Shown: piece by piece, positions 19,314 through 28,176 of the stretch
Layout of the letters: every line of letters starts with the position of its first letter
Position numbering within the stretch: the first letter of the stretch is position 1
NCBI GenBank assembly: GCA_038131695.1
Contig: JAYPQA010000005.1
Coordinates: 1 to 41,240 of the forward strand
Length of the DNA: 41,240 nucleotides
Reading direction: 5' to 3'
Source: JADHLK01 sp038131695
GTDB taxonomy: Bacteria; Pseudomonadota; Alphaproteobacteria; Puniceispirillales; Puniceispirillaceae
Notes under the pieces: model-generated
Databases searched by the model: none
Told to the model about the DNA's origin: nothing
Seen by the model: only the letters and a program-made list of their open reading frames with translations
Translations under genes and position numbers: made by a program

Positions 19314-20107
19314 GGCGACATATTTGGATTGGCCGCCAGCAGCCGCAACGCCTCTCTCTCTCCGGCCAGCAGGGCCGTCGCAATCTCTGCATGGTTAAGG
19401 GGTCCGAGCGAACAAACCACCTCTCGCGCGCCCAGATCACTCTCCGGGATCAGCTGATTTGCCGGGCGGCGCTGAATTGCCGGATGCCCAGGCAGATCAA
19501 CGGCATTGGCGATCAAGGTTGCGGCGGCATCTGCCAGCTGCGGCGTGCCTTGCCAGCACTGTCACACTGTCAGCAATGCCGAGGCTGTGACTGCGCCCGC
19601 CGCGCCGGAGGTTGCCATCCCGGCCCAGCCGGCCCCGCCCGGTATCCGCAATCTGGCATCCGGCAATCCGGCCAGCACGGCAGACAGGCTGCACCCTCCA
19701 GCCGCATGAAAGGCAATATCCCCGCCATTATTGACCCAGATTTTGCGCGCCAACCGAGCTGCCTCACTGGCCAGCATGGCGGCCAGAACCTGATCCGCCA
19801 CTGCCCCGGCCACGGCGGCCATGGGCGTAATAAAAACCGGTGCAGCGATACTGGCAGCCGCCTGCATCCGGCGGGCCACCGGGCCGCTGAACAGGCGGGC
19901 CGGATCATACGCGGCGCGCAAACCGGGCAATTCTGCCACCAGCCCCTCCAGCAGCGGCGCAGCTGCCCGGCGGGCTGTTTCAAACAGGGCAGCGCGGGCC
20001 GCCGGGTCTTGCGGTGTTTCCGCCTCAATCACCAGATCAATCGGGCCATGCTGCAGATGCAGCCTCTGGGCGCGCCCGATCAGCATGGCCTGCATGGCTC
20101 CAGCCAT
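19307..20107 (-). CDS. UPF0280 family protein, two frameshifts
   Basis: Conserved protein of unknown function, related to the ApbE-like fold. It starts MAGAMQAMLIGRAQRL immediately after the preceding stop (TAG-ATG). Family hallmarks are LQHGPIDLVIEAE, APVFITPMAAVAGAVADQVL and KIWVNNGGDIAFH. Breaks near 19605 and about 19530 then lead through GGRSHSLGIADSVTVLA and MIANAVDLPGHPAIQRRPA to LIPESDLGAREVV and a stop in a tandem repeat. About 266 residues, a typical length. In this operon it sits between a 6-hydroxynicotinate-reductase homologue and DUF1185. I infer a role in flavin attachment or in processing the same substrate; neither is shown by sequence. Confidence 0.82.
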
Positions 20108-21607
20108 CTAGTCTGCCTCCTCGCCCATATCCGTCAGAATGGTGCGGTCATTGGGCGCGATGACAACCGAATCAGCGCCATATTCACTGCCCTCTCTGGT
20201 AGCCGTCTCAACGCTGCGGATTTCCTCCTCATAGCCGCCAAGGGCCAGATAGTCAGACCGCCGCACGGTAAATTCCAGCGGGGCCACAATCGCCGGGGTC
20301 GGCACATAGCCAAAGGCATTATCCGGCAAGTCCAGCACATTCACCATCATCGTAATACCGCCGCCCGGCCAGACATAGGCAGGCACCCCGCCGCTGGTCA
20401 CAGAGGTATGTTTCTGCTGCACCGAGCGGGTCAGCCCCACCGGATTTCGGGTCGCCCCGGATCTGAGCGAGCCACCAGCCCCGCCCATAAACAGAACAGT
20501 GCACAAGGCTGGCTCACAATTTTCGGCAATCAAATCAACAGACGGGCGCAAACTGTCAGGCAGCGCTTTGGGTTGCGGAACCAGCGCCTCATCCAGCTCA
20601 AAATAGGCAAATTGCTCACCGGTTGTGGAGACCATCAACAGGCGCAACCCCTCTTTGGCCCCTTTTTTGGCATTCCAGGGGCCGAGGATGGTCAGCGGGT
20701 CCTCAATATCCGTGCCGCCCCAGCCAAGCCCGGGCTGGGCCACCTGAAAATACCGCCCGGGTGTGGAACGCCGCCCCAGAATCTTGATGCCGGTATCCGG
20801 CCAGTCCAGCACCTTGCCAGCCTGATGCTCAGAGACCACGCCGGTGATGTGATCATCAACCACCACCACCTCATCCACCAGCCCCAGCCATTGCGAGGCA
20901 AACATCCCGATAGTGGCAGAGCCGCAGCCAACCCGCATCCGCTCCTCTACCCGGCCATCCACAATAGGCGGTCGGCCTGCCTGAACGACAAGGCTGGCCC
21001 CGTCATCTATGGTCAGCTCAACCGTCTGCTTGTTGCACAGCTGCATCAGCGTATCACAGGTGACCCGCCCTTCCGCCTTGGAGCCGCCGGTCAGGTGATC
21101 CACCCCGCCCAGCGAGAGCATTTGCGATCCATATTCAGAAGTGATGACCAGCCCGACCGCCTCGCCATCGCGGCGCACAATCGCCCCCTCATTGCCCAGA
21201 TGCCGGTCCGTGTCGATTTTCACCTTCACCCCGCAATAGGAAAAGATAGCCTCTGTCACAACGGTAACAAAATCATCCCCATCCAGCTCGCGGCTGACGA
21301 TAAACGGGGCGGGCTTGTAGTCCGGATAGGTCGTTCCGGCCCCGATAGCGGTGACAAACACATCCTTGCCATGGCCCAGACCGCCATCCCAATCCGCCCC
21401 CAAAAAGGGCTTGATCTGATCGCCTGCCGCCACCCGCCGGTCAAAAATAGTCAGCGGGTCAAGGCGCACAATCCGCCCCCCGTGATTGGCATAGCGATCA
21501 CAGGCCCCGCTGTTCCCCTCGGCGATATAGCACATCACCGGACAGGCATCGCAGCGGATTTTCTCAATCTTGGTCTGCATCGCTGCCGGCTGGTCCAAAT
21601 CAGTCAT
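20108..21607 (-). CDS. 6-hydroxynicotinate reductase-like iron-sulfur protein
   Basis: 499 residues, intact. The N-terminus holds a four-cysteine cluster site, Cys19, Cys22, Cys26 and Cys36 (CDACPVMC...GAC), consistent with [4Fe-4S]. The body is of the kind annotated as 6-hydroxynicotinate reductase, known from Eubacterium barkeri nicotinate fermentation. There the enzyme uses reduced ferredoxin to turn 6-hydroxynicotinate into a 6-oxo-tetrahydro acid. Segments of note are GGVDHLTGGSKAEGRV, RMRVGCGSATIGMF, RNPVGLTRSVQQKHT and PGGGITMMVNVLDLP. The ATG overlaps the stop of the hydroxylase gene (ATGA). The same operon order (Mo hydroxylase then reductase) and a nearby ferredoxin reductase support a reductive ring pathway. 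The exact substrate is not visible. Confidence 0.72.
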   Translation of the reverse strand: MTDLDQPAAMQTKIEKIRCDACPVMCYIAEGNSGACDRYANHGGRIVRLDPLTIFDRRVAAGDQIKPFLGADWDGGLGHGKDVFVTAIGAGTTYPDYKPAPFIVSRELDGDDFVTVVTEAIFSYCGVKVKIDTDRHLGNEGAIVRRDGEAVGLVITSEYGSQMLSLGGVDHLTGGSKAEGRVTCDTLMQLCNKQTVELTIDDGASLVVQAGRPPIVDGRVEERMRVGCGSATIGMFASQWLGLVDEVVVVDDHITGVVSEHQAGKVLDWPDTGIKILGRRSTPGRYFQVAQPGLGWGGTDIEDPLTILGPWNAKKGAKEGLRLLMVSTTGEQFAYFELDEALVPQPKALPDSLRPSVDLIAENCEPALCTVLFMGGAGGSLRSGATRNPVGLTRSVQQKHTSVTSGGVPAYVWPGGGITMMVNVLDLPDNAFGYVPTPAIVAPLEFTVRRSDYLALGGYEEEIRSVETATREGSEYGADSVVIAPNDRTILTDMGEEAD

Positions 21608-24357
21608 GCTGCCGCGCCTTTTTCTGCTTTTTTGATCGCCGCCAGAACCCGGTGAGGCAGGGCCGGCAGCTGGGTTATTTCTGCCCCACAGGCATGGCGT
21701 ATCGCATTCAGGATTGCCGGGGCCGTCGGGATCAGCACGTGCTCACCCAGCCCTTTTGCCCCCATCGGGCCTATGGGATCGGGCTTTTCAACCAGATGGG
21801 TTGTGATCTGCGGCATATCACCGGAAGACGGGATCAGATAATCATGCAGATTTTCCGTGCGGCCGGGGATGAATTCTTCCATCAGAGCGAGGCCCAGCCC
21901 CTGGGCAATACCGCCTTCTATCTGGCCGGTTGCCAGCATCGGATTGATCACCCGGCCCAGATCATGCGCCGCATGAATATGCACCACCCGCACCGTGCCC
22001 AGCCTCAAATCCACCTCAATCTCTGCCATTTGCGCGCCATAGCCAAAGACCGCATAAGGCACGCCCTGACCATCTGCATCCAGCGCACCGGTCGGCGGGT
22101 CAAAACTTTCCTCAGCCATCAGCACATAGCCAAATTCATTCTCCGGCATGGCAGACAGATCAATCTGGCGGCTGGTCTGGCCATCCTTTATCACCAGCTT
22201 GCCTTCGGCCAGGCTGATTTCCGCGCTGGCATCCATATTGCCAAGCCGCAGAATATCAGCGCGCAGCTGGCGCCCGGCCAGCTCAGCCGCCTTGCCGGTA
22301 ATCACCGTCTGGCGCGAGGCAGAAGTCTTGCCGCAATCCGGGGTCAATGCCGTATCCGGGCCGATCAGCTCAAAAAGACTGACCGGCATCCCCAGCGCAT
22401 CCGCACAAATCTGGGTGATCACCGTATTGGAGCCCTGGCCAATATCAGTGGCCCCCTGATGCAGGCGCAAATGCCCGTCTGCGGTAATGCCCAGCCGGAT
22501 AGTGGACGGGTTGGGCAGGGCTGTATTCCCGCAGCCATACCAGCAAGACGCAACCCCGATACCGCGCTTTTTATCCGGCTGGCTGGCATTGAAAGCCTCT
22601 ACTGATTTTGCGGCGGCCTGCCAATGCGGGGCCAGCGCCTCCAGGCATTCTGCGATACCGGCTGCCTCCAGCTGCTGGCCGCATACGGTTTTCTCGCCAT
22701 CGCGCAGGGCGTTTTGCCGCCGGAAATCCAGCCTGTCCATCCGGCACGCCTCAGCCAGCCTGTCCATCAGCATTTCCTGAATGATAGTCGCCTGCGGCAC
22801 GCCAAAGCCGCGAAACGCCCCGGCGACCGGCCCGTTAGTATGCACCGCATGGGCCTCAGCCAGATAATGCGGCACCCGGTAAGGGCCGGAGGCATGGATC
22901 GGCACGCGGGTGGCCACGGTCGGGCCCCAGCTGGCATAGGCCCCGGTATTGAAGCTGCCCTCAAATTCCATCGCTGTCAGCTTGCCCTGCCCATCTGCTG
23001 CCAGCGTTGCGGTCATGCTGGCCGGATGCCGCTTGGTGGTGGAAGTCATCGATTCCTGGCGGGTATAGACCATGCGGCAGGGCTTGCCCGTCTTCAGCAC
23101 CGCCAGCCCCAATAGCGGCTGCAAGGAGACATCCAGCTTGGTGCCAAATCCGCCGCCTGTCGCAGCCGGGATAATCCGCACCTTGTCCAGTTCCAGCCCC
23201 AGAATCTTCGCCGTATCTTCCTGATCCATCACCGGAGCCTGGGTGCAGGCCTTGATCACCAGCACCCCGTCTTCCAGCCAGGCCGCCCCGGCTTCCGGCT
23301 CTATTGGCGCGTGCTCAACATAGCTTGTGGACATGGTCAGGCTGGCTTTTTGGGCCGCTGCGGCAAAGCCGGTTTCCAGATCGCCATGCTTGACCCGGCC
23401 TGTTACCAGCAGATTATCCGCCCGCCCGCCATGCAGCATCGGGGCCGCAGGCTGCTGTGCCTCTTGCGGGGTCAGCATCACCGGCTGTTCATGCCAGCTG
23501 ATCGGGAAATCCTGCAAATCCAGCATCGCCAGCGGCTCGGCCTCGCCAACCAGCAGCGCCACCGCCTCGCCCCGGAAACGGGCGGTTTTTTCTGCCAGGG
23601 CTGGCTGATCCGCAAAGGGCGGTATCACGCCAAACGCATTCACCCCTTTAATATCATCGGCGGTGACAATCGCTTCGATAAAGGGGTGGCGGGCCTGCCA
23701 GTCCGGCAGATCGCCAAATTCAAAACCGGCATGAAAATAAGGCGCGCGCACCGCCCGCACCAGCAACGCCCCGTCCGGCCAGCCATCTGCGCCAAACTGC
23801 TCAGTGCCATCGACCTTTGGCCGACCATCCAGCCGTTCCAGTGCCGCCCCGACAGCTGCCCCGGCTTGCGGCATTTTTTGGTCCTGAACAGGCGCGCCCG
23901 CTGCCATCACCGCCTCTATAATCTTTGTATAGCCGGTGCAGCGGCACAAAACCCCGCCAAGGGCTTCTTCTGTTTCTGCCCAGTCCGGGGCCGGATTGTC
24001 CCGCAACAGGGCGACCGCCGCCATCAGCATTCCCGGCGTGCAGATACCGCACTGGGCCGCTCCATGGGCCAGAAAAGAAGCCTGCAACCGGGTCAGCGGC
24101 CCGTCTGGTCCGCTGAGCCCGTCTGCTGTCTCAACCGAGCGGCCTGCCAGCTGCCCGGCCGGCACCAAACAGGCACAGGCTGGCCGCCCGTCCAGCAACA
24201 CCGTGCAAGCCCCGCAATCACCGGCATTGCAGCCGACCTTGGTGGCGCGCAGGTTCAGCCTTTCGCGCAACAGCTCACTCAACCGCATGGAAGGCGGGGC
24301 CGCGGTTGCGACCTGCTTGCCATTCACCGAAAATTCCAGCTGTCTGTCTTCACTCAT
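21604..24357 (-). CDS. Xanthine-dehydrogenase-family hydroxylase, fused [2Fe-2S] and molybdopterin subunits
   Basis: 917 residues, unbroken. Residues 1-160 form the small-subunit module: Cys43, Cys48, Cys51 and Cys61 (GCNAGDCGAC), then Cys103, Cys106, Cys138 and Cys140 (QCGICTPGM...LCRCTGY). After a short linker comes the molybdopterin part, with RLDGRPKVDGTEQFGAD, ATGGGFGTKLDVSLQP, GAFRGFGVPQA, LHQGATDIGQGSNT and MGAKGLGEHVLIPTAP. The Glu of the last motif is the base expected in this family. The ATG at 24357 overlaps the FAD-subunit gene by 8 bp. It would hydroxylate an electron-poor heterocycle next to nitrogen using water. Fusion of small and large subunits is less common than separate genes. 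The substrate is unknown; nicotinate-like rings are suggested by the downstream reductase. Confidence 0.9.
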   Translation of the reverse strand: MSEDRQLEFSVNGKQVATAAPPSMRLSELLRERLNLRATKVGCNAGDCGACTVLLDGRPACACLVPAGQLAGRSVETADGLSGPDGPLTRLQASFLAHGAAQCGICTPGMLMAAVALLRDNPAPDWAETEEALGGVLCRCTGYTKIIEAVMAAGAPVQDQKMPQAGAAVGAALERLDGRPKVDGTEQFGADGWPDGALLVRAVRAPYFHAGFEFGDLPDWQARHPFIEAIVTADDIKGVNAFGVIPPFADQPALAEKTARFRGEAVALLVGEAEPLAMLDLQDFPISWHEQPVMLTPQEAQQPAAPMLHGGRADNLLVTGRVKHGDLETGFAAAAQKASLTMSTSYVEHAPIEPEAGAAWLEDGVLVIKACTQAPVMDQEDTAKILGLELDKVRIIPAATGGGFGTKLDVSLQPLLGLAVLKTGKPCRMVYTRQESMTSTTKRHPASMTATLAADGQGKLTAMEFEGSFNTGAYASWGPTVATRVPIHASGPYRVPHYLAEAHAVHTNGPVAGAFRGFGVPQATIIQEMLMDRLAEACRMDRLDFRRQNALRDGEKTVCGQQLEAAGIAECLEALAPHWQAAAKSVEAFNASQPDKKRGIGVASCWYGCGNTALPNPSTIRLGITADGHLRLHQGATDIGQGSNTVITQICADALGMPVSLFELIGPDTALTPDCGKTSASRQTVITGKAAELAGRQLRADILRLGNMDASAEISLAEGKLVIKDGQTSRQIDLSAMPENEFGYVLMAEESFDPPTGALDADGQGVPYAVFGYGAQMAEIEVDLRLGTVRVVHIHAAHDLGRVINPMLATGQIEGGIAQGLGLALMEEFIPGRTENLHDYLIPSSGDMPQITTHLVEKPDPIGPMGAKGLGEHVLIPTAPAILNAIRHACGAEITQLPALPHRVLAAIKKAEKGAAA

Positions 24358-25201
24358 GCGATGCCTCCTGCCCGGCTTGCACAACCGCCCGGGCAACCAT
24401 TTCTGCTGCTGCTTCCAGCCGGTAATCCGCGCTGGCCCGCACATCATCAATCGGGGCCAGGCTGGCGGTAATCGCCGCCTTGTTCGCAGCCACAATCCGC
24501 GCCGCCTCAGCCAGCGGCTGACCCAGCAAGGCCGCTTCCAGCTGGGCCAGACGCACCGCAACCGGCGCACAGGACCCAACCGCGATAGCGGCGGCTGCAA
24601 TCTGTCCCTTTTCCACTGCCAGCCTGGCTGCGACCATCGCGATGGAAATGACCAGATAACGGCGCGCACCCAGCTTTACAAAGGCAGAATGGCCCTGCTC
24701 TGCCGCCTCGCTAATCCAGATCGCAACCAGCAATTCATCGCTTGCCAGGGCCGTCTGGCGCGGGCCGGTCAAAAACTCTGCCAAAGGCATCCGCCGCCGC
24801 TGGCCCGCACGGGCCAGCTCCACCTCGGCATCCAGAGTCAGCAGACAGGGTACCGAATCCGCAGCAGGCGAGGCCGTGCACAGATTACCGCCGATGGTGG
24901 CGCTGGTCTGAATCTGCACCGAGCCTATCTCACGCGCAGCCTGTTTCAGCGCCTCATAAGAGGCCGGTAAATCAGCCGCCAAAATATCGCCCCAGCTGGT
25001 CGCTGCCCCGATTCGCCGCCAGCCAGACTGTTTTTCCAGGCCGCGCAATTCGGCAATACGGGTAATATCCAGCAGCGGGCCAGCCAATGCCGGGCTGCTG
25101 TGCAGGGGATAAATATCCGTGCAACCTGCCATCACCAGCGGCTGGTTGCTGGCCATCCAGCTGAGCGCATCTTCCAGATTTTCAGGTTGCAAATAAGTCA
25201 T
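24350..25201 (-). CDS. FAD-binding subunit of molybdenum hydroxylase
   Basis: 283-residue CoxM/XdhB-type subunit passing electrons from the [2Fe-2S] clusters to NAD+ or another acceptor. It begins MTYLQPENLEDALSWMA. FAD loops are PLVMAGCTDIYPL and QTSATIGGNLCTASPAADSV. The C-terminal domain begins near KLGARRYLVISIAMVAARL. Intact. It is the first gene of the operon and shares a 125-bp divergent spacer with marR containing two dyads. The overlap with the next gene implies a fixed complex stoichiometry. Confidence 0.9.
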   Translation of the reverse strand: MTYLQPENLEDALSWMASNQPLVMAGCTDIYPLHSSPALAGPLLDITRIAELRGLEKQSGWRRIGAATSWGDILAADLPASYEALKQAAREIGSVQIQTSATIGGNLCTASPAADSVPCLLTLDAEVELARAGQRRRMPLAEFLTGPRQTALASDELLVAIWISEAAEQGHSAFVKLGARRYLVISIAMVAARLAVEKGQIAAAAIAVGSCAPVAVRLAQLEAALLGQPLAEAARIVAANKAAITASLAPIDDVRASADYRLEAAAEMVARAVVQAGQEASHE

Positions 25202-25239
25202 TGGCGGCTGTGCGGGCCCTCTGTCATAATGGCCTTAAA

Positions 25240-25255
25240 TCGTTTGTATGCTAAT
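25240..25255 (+). promoter_or_regulatory. Shared dyad motif, copy 1 (marR/hydroxylase spacer)
   Basis: TCGTTTGTATGCTAAT; core TTTGTATGCTAA at 25243-25254 is an imperfect inverted repeat of the size bound by MarR dimers. It lies about 40 bp ahead of the FAD-subunit ATG and 72 bp ahead of the marR ATG. Fifteen consecutive bases are identical to copy 2 at 36140-36154. Confidence 0.65.
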
Positions 25256-25263
25256 AGACTTTG

Positions 25264-25280
25264 CTATCTGCTTCAGATAG
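25264..25280. promoter_or_regulatory. Perfect inverted repeat in the marR leader
   Basis: CTATCTG-CTT-CAGATAG, 7-bp arms and a 3-bp centre, 47 bp ahead of the marR ATG. I found no second copy beside the other island genes, so it may be an autoregulatory site or a small hairpin. Confidence 0.5.
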
Positions 25281-25326
25281 TGTCAACAATCAAAATAGCG
25301 AAGCTCACCATCAGGCGGGACAGGAT

Positions 25327-25827
25327 ATGGACAAGGCAAAAATACAGCTGCTGAAAGGGGTAGGCCGGGCGGCAGCCAAACCAGCTGGAACCAGCACCTC
25401 GGCAGAGCAGGCTGAAACAGATGATTATGTGCTGGAATGCCAGATTGGCTATATCATGCGGCGGGCCGGACAGCGGCATATCGCGATTTTTTCTGCCCTT
25501 GTCCCGGAGCTCACCCCCACACAATTTGCCGCGCTGGCAAAACTATCTGAGCTGGGGCAAGCCTCGCAGAATGAGCTGGGCCGGTTGACCTCTATGGATG
25601 TCGCAACCATCAAGGGGGTGGTGGACCGGCTGCGGGCCCGCGGCCTCATCTCCTCGCGCCCGCTGGCCAGCGACAAACGGCGGCTTATCCTGACCCCGAC
25701 ACAGGAGGGTCGCGCGCTCTATGCCAGTCTGGTAGAGCGGGCAAAAGAGGTCAGCGAGAAAACGCTGGCCCCGCTCAGCCGGGAAGAACAGGCCCAGCTG
25801 ATCAGCCTGTTGGAAAGGCTGACCTGA
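25327..25827 (+). CDS. MarR-family transcriptional regulator
   Basis: 166-residue winged-helix protein. The start MDKAKIQLLKGVGRAAA is preferred; an in-frame ATG at 25261 is possible but would lie inside the dyads. The core is CQIGYIMRRAGQRHIAIF, then ELTPTQFAALAKLSELGQ, the recognition region ASQNELGRLTSMDVATIKGV and the wing ARGLISSRPLASDKRRLIL. MarR proteins usually repress divergent or nearby catabolic genes and release DNA on binding an aromatic ligand. The gene is divergent from the hydroxylase operon and convergent, with a 4-bp gap, to the ABC transporter operon. It is the only regulator in the island and so the best candidate to bind the four shared dyads. Confidence 0.88.
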   Translation: MDKAKIQLLKGVGRAAAKPAGTSTSAEQAETDDYVLECQIGYIMRRAGQRHIAIFSALVPELTPTQFAALAKLSELGQASQNELGRLTSMDVATIKGVVDRLRARGLISSRPLASDKRRLILTPTQEGRALYASLVERAKEVSEKTLAPLSREEQAQLISLLERLT

Positions 25828-25831
25828 CTGG

Positions 25832-26530
25832 CTAGACACCGACAAATCGGGTGAGCAGCTTTTTGTCTTTTTTCAGCGCGGCGGCCTGCACCATCGGATG
25901 GCTGCGGCCATTTTCCAAAAACACCACCTGATCCGCGATAGACAGCACCGCATCCACCCGCTGCTCAACCAGCAGGATAGCCACGCCGCGCGCTTTCAGC
26001 GCGACCACCGCCTGTCTTATCTGCTCGATCATAGAAGGTTGCAGCCCTTCGGTCGGCTCATCCAGCAGCAAAATGGACGGGTTGATACATAAGGCCCGGC
26101 CAGTCGCCAGCATTTGCTGTTCCCCGCCGGACAGCGTATCGGCGCGTTGATCCAGCCGCTCGCGCAAGCGCGGGAACATTTCCAAAACCTGCTCACGCAT
26201 ATCGTCTTTTTGCTGGCGCACCATCAGCCCGATTTCCAAATTTTCAGCCACCGTCAATTCGGAAAACAGCCGCCTGCCCTGGGGGATATAGCCAATCCCG
26301 CGCCGCGGAATCTGATCCGCAGGCAGGCCGGTCACATCCTCTCCATCCAGCAGGATTTGCCCGGCGCTCGGCTTGATCAGCCCCATCAGTGTTTTCAGAC
26401 ACGTTGTCTTGCCAGCCCCGTTGCGGCCCAGCAGGCACACAATCTCGCCTGCGGATACCTCAAAAGAAACATCCTGCAGCACCCGCACGCCCTGATAGCC
26501 AGATGATATGCCCGCAACCTTCAACATCAT
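25832..26530 (-). CDS. livF: ABC transporter ATPase, LivF type
   Basis: 232-residue nucleotide-binding protein of the branched-chain amino acid uptake family. Walker A is LLGRNGAGKTTCLKTLMG, the Q-loop region IGYIPQGRRLFSELTV, the signature DTLSGGEQQML and Walker B SILLLDEPTEGLQP. It is the last gene of the operon and overlaps the livG stop (ATGA). In this island the transporter more likely imports an aromatic or cyclic acid than leucine. Intact. Confidence 0.9.
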   Translation of the reverse strand: MMLKVAGISSGYQGVRVLQDVSFEVSAGEIVCLLGRNGAGKTTCLKTLMGLIKPSAGQILLDGEDVTGLPADQIPRRGIGYIPQGRRLFSELTVAENLEIGLMVRQQKDDMREQVLEMFPRLRERLDQRADTLSGGEQQMLATGRALCINPSILLLDEPTEGLQPSMIEQIRQAVVALKARGVAILLVEQRVDAVLSIADQVVFLENGRSHPMVQAAALKKDKKLLTRFVGV

Positions 26531-27235
26531 CCGGTCCCCAGATAGGCGGCCTGAACCGCCTCATTGGCCTGAATCTCATCCGGCTTGCCAGAGGCCAGCA
26601 CCTCGCCGCCATTCAACACGGTGATGACATCGGCTGTCTGCATCACCAGGCGGACATTATGCTCAATCAGCAGGATCGTCATTTCCCCGGCCAGCCCCCT
26701 TATCAGCTGGATAAAATCGGCTATCTCGCTATCTGCCAGCCCTTGTGTCGGCTCGTCCAGAATCAGCAATTTCGGCTGCTGGCACAGGCCCATGGCGATT
26801 TCCAAAAGGCGCTGGTGACCATAGCTCAGATCACCGGCCAGCTGGTCTGCCCGGTCTGCGATACCAACCCGCTGCAGGGCGTCTTGCGCAGCGGCCAGCC
26901 TGGCCCCCGCATCAGCAATCCGCCAGCCAAGGGCCAGCGACAGGTTTTCGATCACCGGCAGGCGTGCAAAAACAGAAGTAATCTGGAAAGTATAAGCCAT
27001 GCCGGCACGGATTCGCTGATGCGCGGGCAGGCTAGTAACCTCGCGGCCATCAAAAAGACCTGTCCGGCACTGGCGAGATCCGCCCTGACAACATCCCGAC
27101 AAAGGTCGTCTTGCCGGCCCCGTTTGGCCCAATTAGGGCGCGCACCTCTCCGGCTGGTAGGTCAAAATCCACATCTGAAACCGCTTTCAGACCGCCGAAA
27201 TTGCGGCTCAATCCGCGTGTGGAGAGCAAGCTCAT
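26527..27235 (-). CDS. livG: ABC transporter ATPase, LivG type, one frameshift
   Basis: Second nucleotide-binding protein of the transporter, about 236 residues. It starts MSLLSTRGLSRNFGGLKAV at 27235, overlapping the livM stop (ATGA). Walker A is IGPNGAGKTTFVGMLSG. The frame breaks near 27065; beyond it come FDGREVTSLPAHQ, AYTFQITSVFARLPVIENL, the signature-equivalent LSYGHQRLLEIAM and Walker B LLILDEPTQGLAD. LSYG instead of LSGG is common in LivG proteins. Confidence 0.87.
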
Positions 27236-28176
27236 GGCAGCCATTTCACCCTCCGCCGACGCACTTCCCCGGCCAGCCCTTGCGGGGCAAACAGGGTCAG
27301 CAAAACCAGAACCACCCCGGCAATCAGCATATAGGCGCTGGTGATGCCGCTGGACAGATCTATCAGATAGAACATGAACAAAGTGCCGATAAACGGGCCG
27401 ATAACGGTTCCGGCCCCGCCCAGCAGCACCCAGAGCAGCGGGAAAATCGAATATTGCACTGAGGCAAAAGTCGCCCCGGCATAGCCGAACAGCAAGCCAT
27501 AGGCCGCCCCGGCAAAGGCTGCCATCGTCCCGGATGCCACCACCGCTGCCAGCTTGTGCCGATGAATATCATAGCCCAGCATACGGGTGCGCTCCTCATT
27601 CTCGCGGATGGCTACCAGCACCTGGCCAAAGCGGGCCTCTACCAGCCTGAGCGTCAGAACAAGGCAAATCCCAAACAGCAACAGGGCAGCAAAATAGCGG
27701 TTCGTCGGGTCTGACAGATCAAACCCGGCCAGCACCCGGTCCGCCTGCTGGATGACAAAGCCCTCATCGCCTCTGGTATAGTCCCCGAAATACAGGGCTG
27801 CCAGATAGCCGGCCTGGGCAAACATCAAGGTCACAATCATAAAGGCGACCCCGCTGGTGCGCAGCGCCAATATCCCGACCGTCAGGGCCATGCCGAACCC
27901 GGCCGCCAGCCCGGCCAGCAAGGCCGGCCCGGCAGGCCAGCCCAGATGCTGAATTACCAGCCCCATCCCATACATTCCGGTCGCAAAAAACAGCGCATGA
28001 CCCAAACTCAACAGGCCAACATAGCCAAACAGAATATTATAGCCCATCGCATAGCAGGCCAGCACCATCACCCGGGCCAGCGAGCCATGATGATAGGTCG
28101 GCAGGATAAATTGCAACCCGAACAAGGCGGCCAACAGGCCGAGATGTAAGGCCCAGCTTTTCTGTCTGACCGTCAT
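27232..28176 (-). CDS. livM: ABC transporter permease, LivM type
   Basis: 314-residue polytopic protein. The family segment YNILFGYVGLLSLGHALFF is near residue 46, followed by alternating hydrophobic helices and the cytoplasmic loop ENEERTRMLGYDIHRHKL, which couples to the ATPases. The C-terminus FAPQGLAGEVRRRRV is typical. Start and stop overlap livH and livG by four bases each. Intact. Confidence 0.9.
   Translation of the reverse strand: MTVRQKSWALHLGLLAALFGLQFILPTYHHGSLARVMVLACYAMGYNILFGYVGLLSLGHALFFATGMYGMGLVIQHLGWPAGPALLAGLAAGFGMALTVGILALRTSGVAFMIVTLMFAQAGYLAALYFGDYTRGDEGFVIQQADRVLAGFDLSDPTNRYFAALLLFGICLVLTLRLVEARFGQVLVAIRENEERTRMLGYDIHRHKLAAVVASGTMAAFAGAAYGLLFGYAGATFASVQYSIFPLLWVLLGGAGTVIGPFIGTLFMFYLIDLSSGITSAYMLIAGVVLVLLTLFAPQGLAGEVRRRRVKWLP

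Noticed and set aside
19274..21655. A 793-codon open frame on the plus strand
   Set aside because: It is antisense to UPF0280, the reductase homologue and the 3' end of the hydroxylase gene, is rich in His/Arg/Gln/Pro, and has no family motif. It is a by-product of G+C-rich codon use on the opposite strand.
23311..24471. A 386-codon open frame on the plus strand
   Set aside because: Antisense to the cluster-binding region of the hydroxylase; composition typical of a shadow frame.
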